Source: Pseudoalteromonas sp. UG3-2 (GTDB lineage: Bacteria; Pseudomonadota; Gammaproteobacteria; Enterobacterales; Alteromonadaceae). From it: a stretch of DNA of 64,000 bases. Of the stretch, positions 26,539 to 34,841 are shown in pieces. The position numbers and the translations under genes were made by a program. The notes beneath the pieces were generated by a model, which had not been told where the DNA came from, searched no databases, and was given only the letters and a program-made list of their open reading frames with translations. Location: positions 2,420,001-2,484,000 of the forward strand of contig NZ_JAWLJU010000002.1 in NCBI RefSeq assembly GCF_037120705.1, read 5' to 3'. The number at the start of each line of letters is the position of its first letter. Position 1 is the first letter of the stretch.

Positions 26539-28821
26539 ATGCTTATCTGGTTAAAACGACTTACCATTACTCTACTCATACTATTGTTGGTGACCACTGC
26601 CAGCGTGTACGGGGTGTTGTCGCTGAGTTTACCCACACTTGATGGCAAGGGCAGCAGCGCCTATGTGTCAGATTCAGTAGAAATAGCGCGTGATGGTTTG
26701 GGACAAGCCGTGATCTCTGCGCACAGTCGAGCTGATGCGGCCTATGGTTTAGGCTACGCCCATGGTCAAGACCGCTTTTTTCAAATGGATTTATTGCGTC
26801 GTAATGCCGCCGGTGAACTCAGTGAGTTATTTGGTGCTGCAGCCATAGAGCTGGATAAAAGCATGCGCTTTCATCAGTTTCGTCAGCGTGCCAAGCAAAT
26901 TGTGCAAACGTTACCTGCAGCCCAACAGCAAGTATTGCAGCGTTATGCTCAAGGAGTGAATGAGGGGCGACAGCAAGCGGGTTATACGAGTTTTGAATAT
27001 TTACTGTTGGCAGCAGAGCCCACACCATGGCAACCAGAAGACAGCTTATTAAGTATTTTTAGTATGTATTTAGACCTCCAAGCTGGCACGATTGAGCGGG
27101 ATGAAACCTTGTTGCTGCTAGAGCAACAGTTTGGTCAGCCGATGTTGGATTTTCTGTTGCAACCAAGTCAATATCAGGCTGCGTTAGACGGTAGCCGCCT
27201 AGCTCGTGAGCCGGTTGCGATACCTAAATTAGATCCGGACTTAGCCTTTCAGCCTCAAGCCATTGCCGATAAACCTCATTATGGCAGTAATAATTGGGCA
27301 GTGACTGGCGCTTACACTAACACGGGGGCGGCGATGTTATCGGATGATATGCACTTAGGTCTGGATGTGCCCTCGATTTGGTATCGAGCGCAACTTAATT
27401 ACCAGCAAGATGGTCAGGCGGTGCAAGTGACCGGCGTTTCTTTACCCGGGGCTCCGGCTATTGTGGTGGGCAGCAACCAGCGCATCGCTTGGGGATTCAC
27501 CAACGCATACCTAGATACCGCTGATTGGATTGCACTGTCGCCAGACGATGACATTCATACCACCACCGAAGTGATTAAACTAGCCGATGGCAGTGAGCAC
27601 CGCTATGAATTGAAACTCAGTGATTATGGCCCGGTTAAAGAAATCGCAGGAAAGCAATACGCGCTCAGTTGGGTGGCACATCAAGACTATGCCGTTAACT
27701 TAGATCTATTAAAGCTAGAGACCGCCAGCACCACTACGGAGGCATTGAGCATTGCCCGCTATGCAGGCATTCCAGTACAGAACTTGCTGGTGGTTGATGA
27801 CCAAGGCAGTGCGGCTTGGACGCCAATGGGCGCGCTCCCAGCTCGGCAACGCCATAGTGATACCGCAATACCTGCCGCGCAATATCAAGCCAGTTGGCGG
27901 CAAAATGAAACCATGCGGCCACAGTACGTTAATCCAGCAACTGGAAAGCTTTGGACCGCCAACTCGCGGGTGGTTTCTGCCAACGCTCATGAGCGTTTTG
28001 GCGATGGCGGCTATGCGCTTGGGGCAAGGGCGGTGCAGATCCGCGATGTCCTCACTGCCAAGCACTCGTTTTCAGAGCAAGACTTTTATGACTTACAGCT
28101 CGATAACCGAGCCTTATTTTTAACCCCCTGGCAGCAGCAGCTGAAAACCTTGCTAGCAAGCCAAGACACGGCACGCTTTCAAGAGGATTTAAACGCGCTT
28201 AACAATTGGCAGGGCTGCGCCTGCCCTGACTCGGTAGGCTATACACTGGTTAAATATTATCGTAATAGCTTGATTGAACATATTTTTGCTCCTTTAGAGC
28301 AGGCGCTGGTGGAGCAGCAGCTGTCCTTAGCGAGGATTAAGCGTTACCTTGAGCCGGCGTTATGGCAAATTTTAGAGCAACAGCCCACTTCTTGGCTCGG
28401 AGATAATGACGATTGGTCGCAATTGCAATTGCGAGCCTATCAAGATGCCAAAGCCAAGTTGCGCCATCGCTTTGGCAGCAATATGGCGGCCTGGCGCTGG
28501 GGAGATGTCAATGCGTTGCAAGTGCAGCACCCATTCTCTAAGCAAATGCCAATTCTCAGTGGCTTTTTAGATATGCCAGTGGCACAAGGCTTTGGCGATA
28601 CCTTTATGCCAGCGGTGCAGGGGCGCTCTTTTGGCGCTTCACAGCGCTTGATTGCTCAGCCTGGGCACCTGGAGCATGCCATATTAACCATTGCTGGAGG
28701 CCAAAGCGGCCATCCATTGTCGCCTTTTTACCGCGCTGGATTTGAGCAGTATGTGGCGGCGAAAGCAACTCCCTTATTACCGGGCACTATCACCCACCGC
28801 ATAGAGATACAGCCAGATTAA
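26539..28821 (+). CDS. Penicillin acylase family protein (Ntn hydrolase)
   Basis: 760 residues. An N-terminal signal peptide or anchor (about 5-28) exports it. The precursor has an alpha-chain (about 40-220), a linker, then the autocatalytic cleavage site GSNNW with the nucleophile Ser 250 at the start of the beta-chain. The oxyanion Asn is in the VVGSNQRIAWGFTNAYLDTADW region. Relatives include penicillin and acyl-homoserine-lactone acylases. Which amide is hydrolysed cannot be read from the sequence; quorum-signal degradation is one option. ATG 26539 has an AAGGGA-type ribosome-binding site. The stop overlaps the convergent cyclase gene as TTAA. Confidence 0.93.
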   Translation: MLIWLKRLTITLLILLLVTTASVYGVLSLSLPTLDGKGSSAYVSDSVEIARDGLGQAVISAHSRADAAYGLGYAHGQDRFFQMDLLRRNAAGELSELFGAAAIELDKSMRFHQFRQRAKQIVQTLPAAQQQVLQRYAQGVNEGRQQAGYTSFEYLLLAAEPTPWQPEDSLLSIFSMYLDLQAGTIERDETLLLLEQQFGQPMLDFLLQPSQYQAALDGSRLAREPVAIPKLDPDLAFQPQAIADKPHYGSNNWAVTGAYTNTGAAMLSDDMHLGLDVPSIWYRAQLNYQQDGQAVQVTGVSLPGAPAIVVGSNQRIAWGFTNAYLDTADWIALSPDDDIHTTTEVIKLADGSEHRYELKLSDYGPVKEIAGKQYALSWVAHQDYAVNLDLLKLETASTTTEALSIARYAGIPVQNLLVVDDQGSAAWTPMGALPARQRHSDTAIPAAQYQASWRQNETMRPQYVNPATGKLWTANSRVVSANAHERFGDGGYALGARAVQIRDVLTAKHSFSEQDFYDLQLDNRALFLTPWQQQLKTLLASQDTARFQEDLNALNNWQGCACPDSVGYTLVKYYRNSLIEHIFAPLEQALVEQQLSLARIKRYLEPALWQILEQQPTSWLGDNDDWSQLQLRAYQDAKAKLRHRFGSNMAAWRWGDVNALQVQHPFSKQMPILSGFLDMPVAQGFGDTFMPAVQGRSFGASQRLIAQPGHLEHAILTIAGGQSGHPLSPFYRAGFEQYVAAKATPLLPGTITHRIEIQPD

Positions 28822-29906
28822 CCGTTCGTTTCAGAAACGCGTAATGTCGGTGCCGTCGTTACGCGATTTCTTCCTGAGTGCTTACTATCATAAAGCGCGG
28901 CATCGGCGTGTTGGATCACCACCTCAAACGATTGCTGCGCGCCCCAACTAGCGATGCCAAAGCTCATGGTGACCTGCAAAATATCGTTTTCAAAGCTCGC
29001 CGCGGCGATGGCTTGGCGCAGTGCCTCCACTCTTCTAATTGCCTCCCCAGTAGAGCAAGGAGCCAGTACCAATAAAAACTCTTCACCACCCCAACGCACG
29101 GCGATGTCTGCAGGGTTAACATGGGCTTGAATAATCTCGGCAACGGCTTGTAAGATGCGGTCGCCTTTGTCATGACCATAGGTGTCATTGATGGTTTTAA
29201 AATGGTCAATGTCTGCCATTACTAAACACAGTGGCGAGTGGGTTGAAATACAATTTTCTTTGGCATGAACAATGAGCTCTTTGGCATAACGGCGATTAAA
29301 CATTTTCGTCAGCGGGTCGCGGGCAGCGAGTTCGGCCAGTTTGTCCCGTTGTTTGACGGTCATAGTGCGAATATGGGCGATGGTATAGATCATCGGGACG
29401 CCGCAAATCATGACGTTGATAAAGTGAATGTAAGGCAGCAACTGCGGATATTTATATTGATAAACTACATCATTAAATAGCAGGTGTAACAGGGCAAACA
29501 ACGAAATGAGTGCCAGTGAGTAAAGCACCGCGTTGCGTAAGCGTAATTGATAGTCCAGCAGCATTAAGCAAGACACTGTCCAAAGATAATATTGAAAACC
29601 TAGCTGCATGCCGAGCAGTGCACAGACTAAGGTGGCATGGAGTGCAACTTCGAAACAAAAGATCCGCAGGGCAAGTGAGTAGTAAGCTCTATCAATAAGT
29701 TTAATGCCGCTGTACCACAGCGCCACACTAAACACATTGACGAGCGCGAGAGTAGGCACCTCTACGTGCCAAAACACCCCTATTAAAGCTACATGTAGCC
29801 ACAAGCAGTAAAAGGCAACACGGCGCAGTAGGGCAAATTTAAATGTTTCTACCTCATCGGGCTTGCTGTAAGGGTGGTATTTGGTCAAGCTGTCACTCAT
29901 ACTCAT
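28818..29906 (-). CDS. Membrane-bound diguanylate cyclase (GGDEF)
   Basis: 362 residues from ATG 29906; an upstream ATG at 29993 is possible, but neither has a good ribosome-binding site. The N-terminal half holds about five or six membrane helices with no known sensor signature. The C-terminal GGDEF domain is complete with RDPLTKMFNRRY at its start and WGGEEF as the active loop, so it should make cyclic di-GMP from GTP. The inhibitory I-site, normally RxxD five residues before the loop, reads NPAD, so product inhibition through it is probably lost. The stop shares TTAA with the convergent acylase gene. Confidence 0.93.
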   Translation of the reverse strand: MSMSDSLTKYHPYSKPDEVETFKFALLRRVAFYCLWLHVALIGVFWHVEVPTLALVNVFSVALWYSGIKLIDRAYYSLALRIFCFEVALHATLVCALLGMQLGFQYYLWTVSCLMLLDYQLRLRNAVLYSLALISLFALLHLLFNDVVYQYKYPQLLPYIHFINVMICGVPMIYTIAHIRTMTVKQRDKLAELAARDPLTKMFNRRYAKELIVHAKENCISTHSPLCLVMADIDHFKTINDTYGHDKGDRILQAVAEIIQAHVNPADIAVRWGGEEFLLVLAPCSTGEAIRRVEALRQAIAAASFENDILQVTMSFGIASWGAQQSFEVVIQHADAALYDSKHSGRNRVTTAPTLRVSETNG

Positions 29907-30031
29907 GGCTTTATAATGCAAGTATAGAAGCTTTACTCGAGTTTGCTGGCAATGGTGCTCAGGCCACAGTAAGCCAAGGGTTGTTAACGTCATCTTAAAT
30001 CGGCCTTATTTGCCAATCAATGGGAGTGGTT

Positions 30032-31558
30032 ATGTCAATAGAAAAAGCACGCATCAGCTTATGTAACTTAGAAAAGTCAGACTATGATCAGGTTAAGCGC
30101 CTGATGGATGAGGCGTATCCAGACCTTGGCGGCGCTTGGCCTAGTCACACCATATTTCGACTAATTGACCAGTTTCCAGAAGGTCAGATCGGGGTGAAAG
30201 ATGGTGAGCAGCTGGTGGGGATTGCGCTGAGTGTTCAGGTCGATTATCAAACCTTTTCTAACCCCCACACCTATGAAGACATCGTTGATGCCCATAATCG
30301 TATTTTTAGTGATAGCAATGCCGATGCACTGTATGGCCTCGACGTGGTGATTGCCAAAAGTCACCGCGGTTTGCGTTTAGGGCGACGTTTATACGATGCC
30401 CGCAAAGAGCTGTGTCGTCAGTATAACCTGCGCGCGATTTTAGCTGGGGGGCGGATCCCGCTTTATAAGCAGTACTGCGATGCCATGTCACCCATGGAAT
30501 ATATTAATAAGGTAGACCATAAAGAGTTACACGACCCCATTTTAAGCTTTCAGCTGGCCAATGACTTCCAAGTAAAGCGGCTGCTGAAGCAATACCTGCC
30601 AGAGGATCAGAGCTCCGAAGGGTATGCCACGCTGCTGGAATGGAACAATATCTTATTTGAGCCCACAGACACCGTGATTGAAAGTCAAAAGAGTATCGTT
30701 CGTGTGGGAGCGGTGCAGTGGCAAATGCGCCAGGTTGAGTCCGTGGCGGATTTAATGCAGCAAGTGGAATACTTTATTGATACGGTGTCAGACTATCAAA
30801 GTGACTTTATCTTGTTCCCTGAGTTTTTCAATGCGCCCTTGATGGGGTTAGAAAACGCCAAAAACCAAACTGAAGCAATTCGTACTTTGGCCACCTATAC
30901 CGAGCAGTTTCGTGAAGCCATGTCGCAAATGGCGATAGAATATAATGCCAATATTATTACTGGCTCTATGCCGTTGTTAGAGGGTGATAAGCTCTATAAT
31001 GTCAGTTATTTATGCCACCGTTCTGGCAAAGTAGACGAACAGCGCAAAGTGCATATTACCCCTCATGAAGACTACGATTGGGTGATTAAGGGCGGCGACA
31101 AAATCGAGGTGTTTGAAACCGATGCTGGACGCGTCGGCATTCAAATTTGCTACGATGTTGAGTTTCCTGAGCTGTCGCGGATCATGGCTGAACAAGGGCT
31201 TGATATTTTATTTGTACCGTTTTGGACTGACACCAAAAATAGCTATTTGCGGGTGCGCCATTGCGCTCAAGCACGCGCCATTGAGAATGAGTGTTATGTT
31301 GTTATTGCTGGTAGTGTCGGGAACTTGCCCCAAGTGGAAAGCCTCGATGTTCAGTATGCCCAGTCTGCCGTGCTAACACCTTCCGATTTTGCCTTCCCCC
31401 ACGATGCGGCCCTCAATGAGGCCACGCCGAACACAGAAATGCTGCTGTTTAGTGATCTGGATTTAGATAAACTCAAAATCTTGCATAGTGAAGGGACGGT
31501 GCGTAACTTACGTGACCGACGTAAAGATCTTTATGATGTGGAGCTAAAACAGAAGTAG
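30032..31558 (+). CDS. GNAT acetyltransferase / carbon-nitrogen hydrolase fusion
   Basis: 508 residues from ATG 30032, which has GGGAG 6 nt upstream; ATG 30020 is an alternative. Residues about 8-185 are a GNAT domain (with SHRGLRLGRRLYDARKELCR binding acetyl-CoA). Residues about 225-500 are a nitrilase-superfamily domain with the catalytic Glu in LFPEFF, Lys in RKVHITPHE, and Cys in IQICYDVEFPE. This fusion is known in bacteria, but its substrate is undefined. The next gene, a guanidinium-type exporter, starts 2 bp after its stop, so the two are co-translated and probably handle a related nitrogen compound. Confidence 0.92.
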   Translation: MSIEKARISLCNLEKSDYDQVKRLMDEAYPDLGGAWPSHTIFRLIDQFPEGQIGVKDGEQLVGIALSVQVDYQTFSNPHTYEDIVDAHNRIFSDSNADALYGLDVVIAKSHRGLRLGRRLYDARKELCRQYNLRAILAGGRIPLYKQYCDAMSPMEYINKVDHKELHDPILSFQLANDFQVKRLLKQYLPEDQSSEGYATLLEWNNILFEPTDTVIESQKSIVRVGAVQWQMRQVESVADLMQQVEYFIDTVSDYQSDFILFPEFFNAPLMGLENAKNQTEAIRTLATYTEQFREAMSQMAIEYNANIITGSMPLLEGDKLYNVSYLCHRSGKVDEQRKVHITPHEDYDWVIKGGDKIEVFETDAGRVGIQICYDVEFPELSRIMAEQGLDILFVPFWTDTKNSYLRVRHCAQARAIENECYVVIAGSVGNLPQVESLDVQYAQSAVLTPSDFAFPHDAALNEATPNTEMLLFSDLDLDKLKILHSEGTVRNLRDRRKDLYDVELKQK

Positions 31559-31560
31559 TT

Positions 31561-31875
31561 ATGGCGTGGATTTATTTAATCGTAGCAGGGCTATTTGAGA
31601 TTGGTTGGCCTGTGGGCTTAAAAATGGCGCAACAGGCCGATACTCGTTGGCAAGGCATTGCCATCGCCATTGGCTTTATGGCAATGAGTGGCTGGATGTT
31701 GTGGTTAGCGCAAAAGCAAATTCCCTTGGGTACTTCTTATGCGGTATGGACGGGAATAGGCGCCGCTGGGACATTCTTAGTCGGAGTATTCTTTTACGGC
31801 GATCCCAGCTCATTTATGCGCTATTTAGGCGTGTTACTGATCATCAGTGGCGTCGTGGTGCTTAAGTTAGCATAA
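31561..31875 (+). CDS. sugE: SMR-family guanidinium exporter (SugE/Gdx type)
   Basis: 104 residues with four transmembrane helices. The Gdx-type signature is clear: AGLFEIGWPVGLKMA with the coupling Glu 13, and GTSYAVWTGIGAAGTFLVG in helix 3. Proteins of this subtype export guanidinium ions in exchange for protons, distinct from EmrE-type multidrug pumps. The start is 2 bp after the stop of the GNAT-nitrilase gene, so no leader riboswitch can precede it. Two terminator-like hairpins follow at 31966 and 32078. Membrane insertion in both orientations is expected from the family. Confidence 0.94.
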   Translation: MAWIYLIVAGLFEIGWPVGLKMAQQADTRWQGIAIAIGFMAMSGWMLWLAQKQIPLGTSYAVWTGIGAAGTFLVGVFFYGDPSSFMRYLGVLLIISGVVVLKLA

Positions 31876-31965
31876 CCAAAGCCGCGGCAATGGCGATGAG
31901 GATTAAGCCCAATGAATCTCTCACCTTGACCGCGGTTTTTAGCCAGAAAAGATAATAGTTTCAAC

Positions 31966-31995
31966 AAATAGTCAGCATATAGAGCGACTATTTTT
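31966..31995 (+). terminator. Terminator-like hairpin downstream of sugE
   Basis: AAATAGTC (31966-31973) pairs with GACTATTT (31986-31993), loop 12 nt, followed by TT. An AT-rich but perfect 8-bp stem, about 90 nt after sugE. Confidence 0.45.
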
Positions 31996-32077
31996 CGCGC
32001 CAAAATGGGCTGCGACAAAGTGTCGCATTCCCCAGCAAACACAACTGAGCTATGCTGTCACCGATGCTACAGTATTG

Positions 32078-32113
32078 GCCATAAGTGGCTGCGGTTGCTT
32101 ATGGCTTTTCTTT
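32078..32113 (+). terminator. Rho-independent terminator in the sugE-MAPEG gap
   Basis: GCCATAAG (32078-32085) and CTTATGGC (32098-32105) form a perfect 8-bp stem with a 12-nt loop, followed by TTTTCTTTTT. It is 46 bp before the MAPEG gene. Being a second terminator in the same gap, it could end a short transcript starting after 31996. Confidence 0.6.
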
Positions 32114-32158
32114 TTGCTCTACTGAGTTATAGCAAGGCTTTCTGGTAAGGAGCATCTT

Positions 32159-32545
32159 ATGAGTGTATTAATTATCTGTGCCGTGTTGGCGGTATTATTA
32201 CCCTATTTTGCCAAAGTCCCCGTTGCCTTAGAGATGAATAAACTCGGTGGCTACGACAATAAACACCCGCGTCAGCAGCAACAGGAGTTACAAGGTCTTG
32301 GTGCGCGCGCCTACGCAGCCCATCAAAACTGCTTTGAAGCCCTTGCAGTGTTTGCCGTGGCATTGGCGGTTGCGTTTGGCACGCAAACATTTACCCCCTT
32401 AGTGGAGTGGCTAGCGATTAGCCATATTATTGCCAGAGTGGTTTACTGCGTACTGTACTGGACGAATATTGACGTGTTGCGTTCAATTGTTTGGGTGATT
32501 GGGCTCGGCTGTGCTGTTGCCATTATTGTGGTGTCTGGCCTTTAG
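32159..32545 (+). CDS. MAPEG family membrane protein
   Basis: 128 residues with four predicted transmembrane helices. MAPEG landmarks are the cytoplasmic loop with GARAYAAHQNCFEALAVFA (about 51-69, the glutathione-binding Asn-containing helix) and the final AISHIIARVVYCVLYW segment. Bacterial members are glutathione-dependent or of unknown function. A good AAGGAG ribosome-binding site precedes the ATG. The last 23 bp overlap the 3' end of the convergent rluF gene. Confidence 0.92.
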   Translation: MSVLIICAVLAVLLPYFAKVPVALEMNKLGGYDNKHPRQQQQELQGLGARAYAAHQNCFEALAVFAVALAVAFGTQTFTPLVEWLAISHIIARVVYCVLYWTNIDVLRSIVWVIGLGCAVAIIVVSGL

Positions 32546-33239
32546 CCGTGATATCGGCGAAGTAGTCGTGCGGCAGTTCGCGCATTTCTCCTGGCGCTAT
32601 CGCGAGCGGTTCTAACTTTAACCCGGCTATGCGGATGCGTTTTAAGTCAATGACATGATGACCGCAGTAATGGGCCATGCGGCGTATTTGGCGGTTTAGC
32701 CCTTGTTGTAACACGATGGCAAAACTGGTGGCTGTGAGCTGGGTCACTTGGCAAGGTTGGGTGAGTTGGCCCTTTACCGGTACTCCTGCGGCCATTTGCT
32801 GGCAAAACGCCTCATTAATCGGCTTATCAACCACAACAACATACTCTTTTTCTTGGTGTTTATCGGGGTGAATAAGTTGCTGACATAATGCGCCATCATT
32901 GCTTAGTAGTAGTAAACCATGACTGTCTTTATCTAGGCGTCCAATAGGGTATACCCGGACATCGCTGGGTAAATGATGGTAGATACTGTGGCGGTCATCG
33001 GGCTTAACCTTACAATCGACGCCAACCGGTTTGTAATAGGCAAACAGTCTTCGCGGTGGTGGTTCGCTGACCTCTTTGTGGTCAACTAAAATGATGTCGC
33101 TAGGGCAAACGTGATCAATGTGGTTGGCATGTTGGCCATTAACCCTGACTCTGCCTGCATCAATAAGCCGAGAAGCCTGCTTGCGGGAGCACACACCACA
33201 GTGGCTTAAATATTTTGCCAAACGCATTGGATAAGACAT
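32523..33239 (-). CDS. rluF: 23S rRNA pseudouridine synthase, RluF type
   Basis: 238 residues. An N-terminal S4 domain (LAKYLSHCGVCSRKQASRLIDAGRV) precedes the RsuA/RluB/RluE/RluF catalytic domain. The catalytic Asp is in GRLDKDSHGL. KEYVVVVDKPI, AAGVPVKG and LNRQIRRM match RluF better than RluB or RsuA. RluF modifies U2604 of 23S rRNA (E. coli numbering) and, in E. coli, tRNA-Tyr. It lacks the long basic C-terminal tail of E. coli RluF. Convergent overlap with the MAPEG gene; divergent from the DUF6482-like gene. Confidence 0.9.
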   Translation of the reverse strand: MSYPMRLAKYLSHCGVCSRKQASRLIDAGRVRVNGQHANHIDHVCPSDIILVDHKEVSEPPPRRLFAYYKPVGVDCKVKPDDRHSIYHHLPSDVRVYPIGRLDKDSHGLLLLSNDGALCQQLIHPDKHQEKEYVVVVDKPINEAFCQQMAAGVPVKGQLTQPCQVTQLTATSFAIVLQQGLNRQIRRMAHYCGHHVIDLKRIRIAGLKLEPLAIAPGEMRELPHDYFADITAKGQTPQ

Positions 33240-33312
33240 AACAGCTAATGATCAAGACAGCGACGTTGCACGTATTATACTGCAAACAACCCAGTGGAGC
33301 TATGACAGCCCT

Positions 33313-33618
33313 ATGCCAATCCCTTTTTCTAAGCTAAAGCAACACCAGCCGTTGCAAAAAGTCGTGGTGCACTCCATTGAGCAAGCTCTGTATCAAGTGA
33401 GTGTGGTTATCAATAATGTTGAATATTATGTCACTGAAGCGAACGGTGAATTCTTAAAAGCACATAACCCATTGCAAATCCAAAAGCGCTTAAGTGACAT
33501 CGCTTACGCTGAAATGGTGATCCGCCATGCCAGTGCCTACGATGAAATGATAGGGCACCCTGAGGATAAAGCAGACAATACCCTCGAGGTGCCATTTGGC
33601 CGCAATGAGCTTTTCTAG
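33313..33618 (+). CDS. DUF6482-like small protein
   Basis: 101 residues, cytoplasmic, no cysteines. The arrangement KVVVHSIEQALYQVSVVINNVEYYVTEANG in the first half and a later VIRHASAYDEMIGH motif resembles a family of small Alteromonadales/Vibrio proteins annotated DUF6482. The function is unknown. The stop shares CTAG with the stop of the convergent reductase gene. Confidence 0.75.
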   Translation: MPIPFSKLKQHQPLQKVVVHSIEQALYQVSVVINNVEYYVTEANGEFLKAHNPLQIQKRLSDIAYAEMVIRHASAYDEMIGHPEDKADNTLEVPFGRNELF

Positions 33619-34484
33619 CTAGCCTGTTGTTTGATAATGGCCGCAATGGCTTGACTAAAATCGCGTTGATGGTGAATTCCCAATGCCGCTAAGCGGGTAT
33701 CTGCCAAGGCGCAGTTATGTGGTCGAGTGGCATCATCACTGGGGGTGGTGTTGGCCGTGATAGTGGTGGTTGGCAGTCCTTGTACTTGAGCCATAATGCA
33801 CGCCATCTCATACTTGGTGAGAGCTTGCTTGGCAGAAATATGATAAATGCCGCTACAGTCGTGCTGAGTAAATAAATCTCGTAGCGTCAAGGCGATGTCT
33901 TCAACATGGGTTGGGTAGCGTATTGCCCAGTGGTCCTGAACACAATGCTCCCCGAGCAGTTGCTCTGCAATCACGGTTACTGCAGACTCGCCAAGGTACT
34001 CCACGTCACCATAGAGCACGGGCACACGAATAATAGTGTGCTGCTCACTATCCGCTAGGATAGCTTGTTCGGCTGCATATTTTGTTTCGCCGTAAAAATT
34101 TACTGGCTCTGGCTTGGCCTGCTCGCTATAAGGTGGGTGAGTGCCAGCGAACACGTAGTCGGTGCTAATAAAGCAAAAGCGAATGCCCCGCTCTCGACAA
34201 GCTTCAGCTAGAAACTTGGTAGCGGCGACATTGAGCTGCTTGGTGGCCTCTGGGTGTTGCTGGCACTGATCTGGGCGGCGCTCTGCGGCAGCATGAACCA
34301 AGATATCTGGCTGATGGTCATCGAGAAAGGCTAACACGGCTTGCTTATCTGCTAAGTCTAATTTGTACAGTGGTGCGGTCGCACGGCTAAAAGCACAGCC
34401 GATAACATTAAAAGAGGCACTAAATACCTGCATAAGAGAGCGACCGAGCAGCCCAGAGGCGCCAGTAATCATAATTGAACGCAT
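33615..34484 (-). CDS. RmlD-like SDR sugar-nucleotide reductase
   Basis: 289 residues of the RmlD/MAT2B-like extended SDR family. The NAD(P)-binding motif GASGLLGRSLMQVF is at the N-terminus; the catalytic YxxxK is in NFYGETKYAAEQ. RmlD reduces dTDP-4-dehydrorhamnose, but there is no other rhamnose gene (rmlA, B or C) here, so a stand-alone role in another sugar or a MAT2B-like function is possible. The gene is monocistronic. Confidence 0.88.
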   Translation of the reverse strand: MRSIMITGASGLLGRSLMQVFSASFNVIGCAFSRATAPLYKLDLADKQAVLAFLDDHQPDILVHAAAERRPDQCQQHPEATKQLNVAATKFLAEACRERGIRFCFISTDYVFAGTHPPYSEQAKPEPVNFYGETKYAAEQAILADSEQHTIIRVPVLYGDVEYLGESAVTVIAEQLLGEHCVQDHWAIRYPTHVEDIALTLRDLFTQHDCSGIYHISAKQALTKYEMACIMAQVQGLPTTTITANTTPSDDATRPHNCALADTRLAALGIHHQRDFSQAIAAIIKQQAS

Positions 34485-34600
34485 GATAATGTATTCCTTA
34501 TAGTGAATTACTTACAGCTTACCAGAAGGAATCTTTTTGCTACAAATACGGTGTTATTTGAGCTGGCTTAGTAGCAAGCGTGGCAAAGGAAATAACGGTA

Positions 34601-34687
34601 ATGAAAAAAACACTAATAATAAGCGCATTCTTAGCTAGCACATCGGTGCATGCTGTTCAGGTTATATGGCACCTTAGCGGTGAGTAA
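34601..34687 (+). pseudogene. Remnant of a secreted-protein gene, interrupted by the 7-bp repeat
   Basis: An ATG opens a clean signal peptide (MKKTLIISAFLASTSVHA, then VQVIWHL) but stops after 28 codons inside the first copy of the heptad repeat. After the repeat an open frame in another register (about 34759-34812) reads HFESYEGKLVAAELEKL and stops, as if it were the tail of the same protein. I read this as a decayed gene whose middle has been lost. It could equally be chance, since both pieces are short. Confidence 0.35.
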
Positions 34688-34750
34688 TGAGCAATGAGTA
34701 ATGAGCAATGAGTAATGAGTAATGAGTAATGAGTAATGAGTAATGAGCAA
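34681..34750. repeat. 7-bp tandem repeat, 10 copies
   Basis: Ten head-to-tail copies of TGAGTAA or its variant TGAGCAA (pattern T C-type alternation: copies 2, 4 and 10 carry the C). Every plus-strand frame meets a TGA or TAA within three copies, so it cannot be coding on the plus strand. Copy number is likely to vary between strains by slippage. Confidence 0.95.
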
Positions 34751-34802
34751 TGGGTAGGCACTTTGAATCTTATGAGGGCAAACTCGTTGCCGCAGAGCTG
34801 GA

Positions 34803-34831
34803 AAAACTGTAGGAGTGCTGCGCACTCCTAC
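34803..34831 (-). terminator. Terminator of the POT transporter gene
   Basis: GTAGGAGTGC / GCACTCCTAC form a perfect 10-bp stem with a 3-nt loop at 34809-34831. Read on the minus strand it is followed by AGTTTTT. It begins 11 nt after the transporter stop. Confidence 0.85.
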
Positions 34832-34841
34832 TTAGAGGTGA

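Noticed and set aside
31500..31561. Guanidine riboswitch upstream of the exporter
   Set aside because: The exporter starts 2 bp after the preceding stop, leaving no leader; no riboswitch was seen before 30032 either.
34681..34750. CRISPR array
   Set aside because: The unit is 7 bp with no spacers and there are no cas genes.
34631..34825. Minus-strand frame with LLITHYS repeats
   Set aside because: It is the translated 7-bp tandem repeat, with no family or ribosome-binding site.
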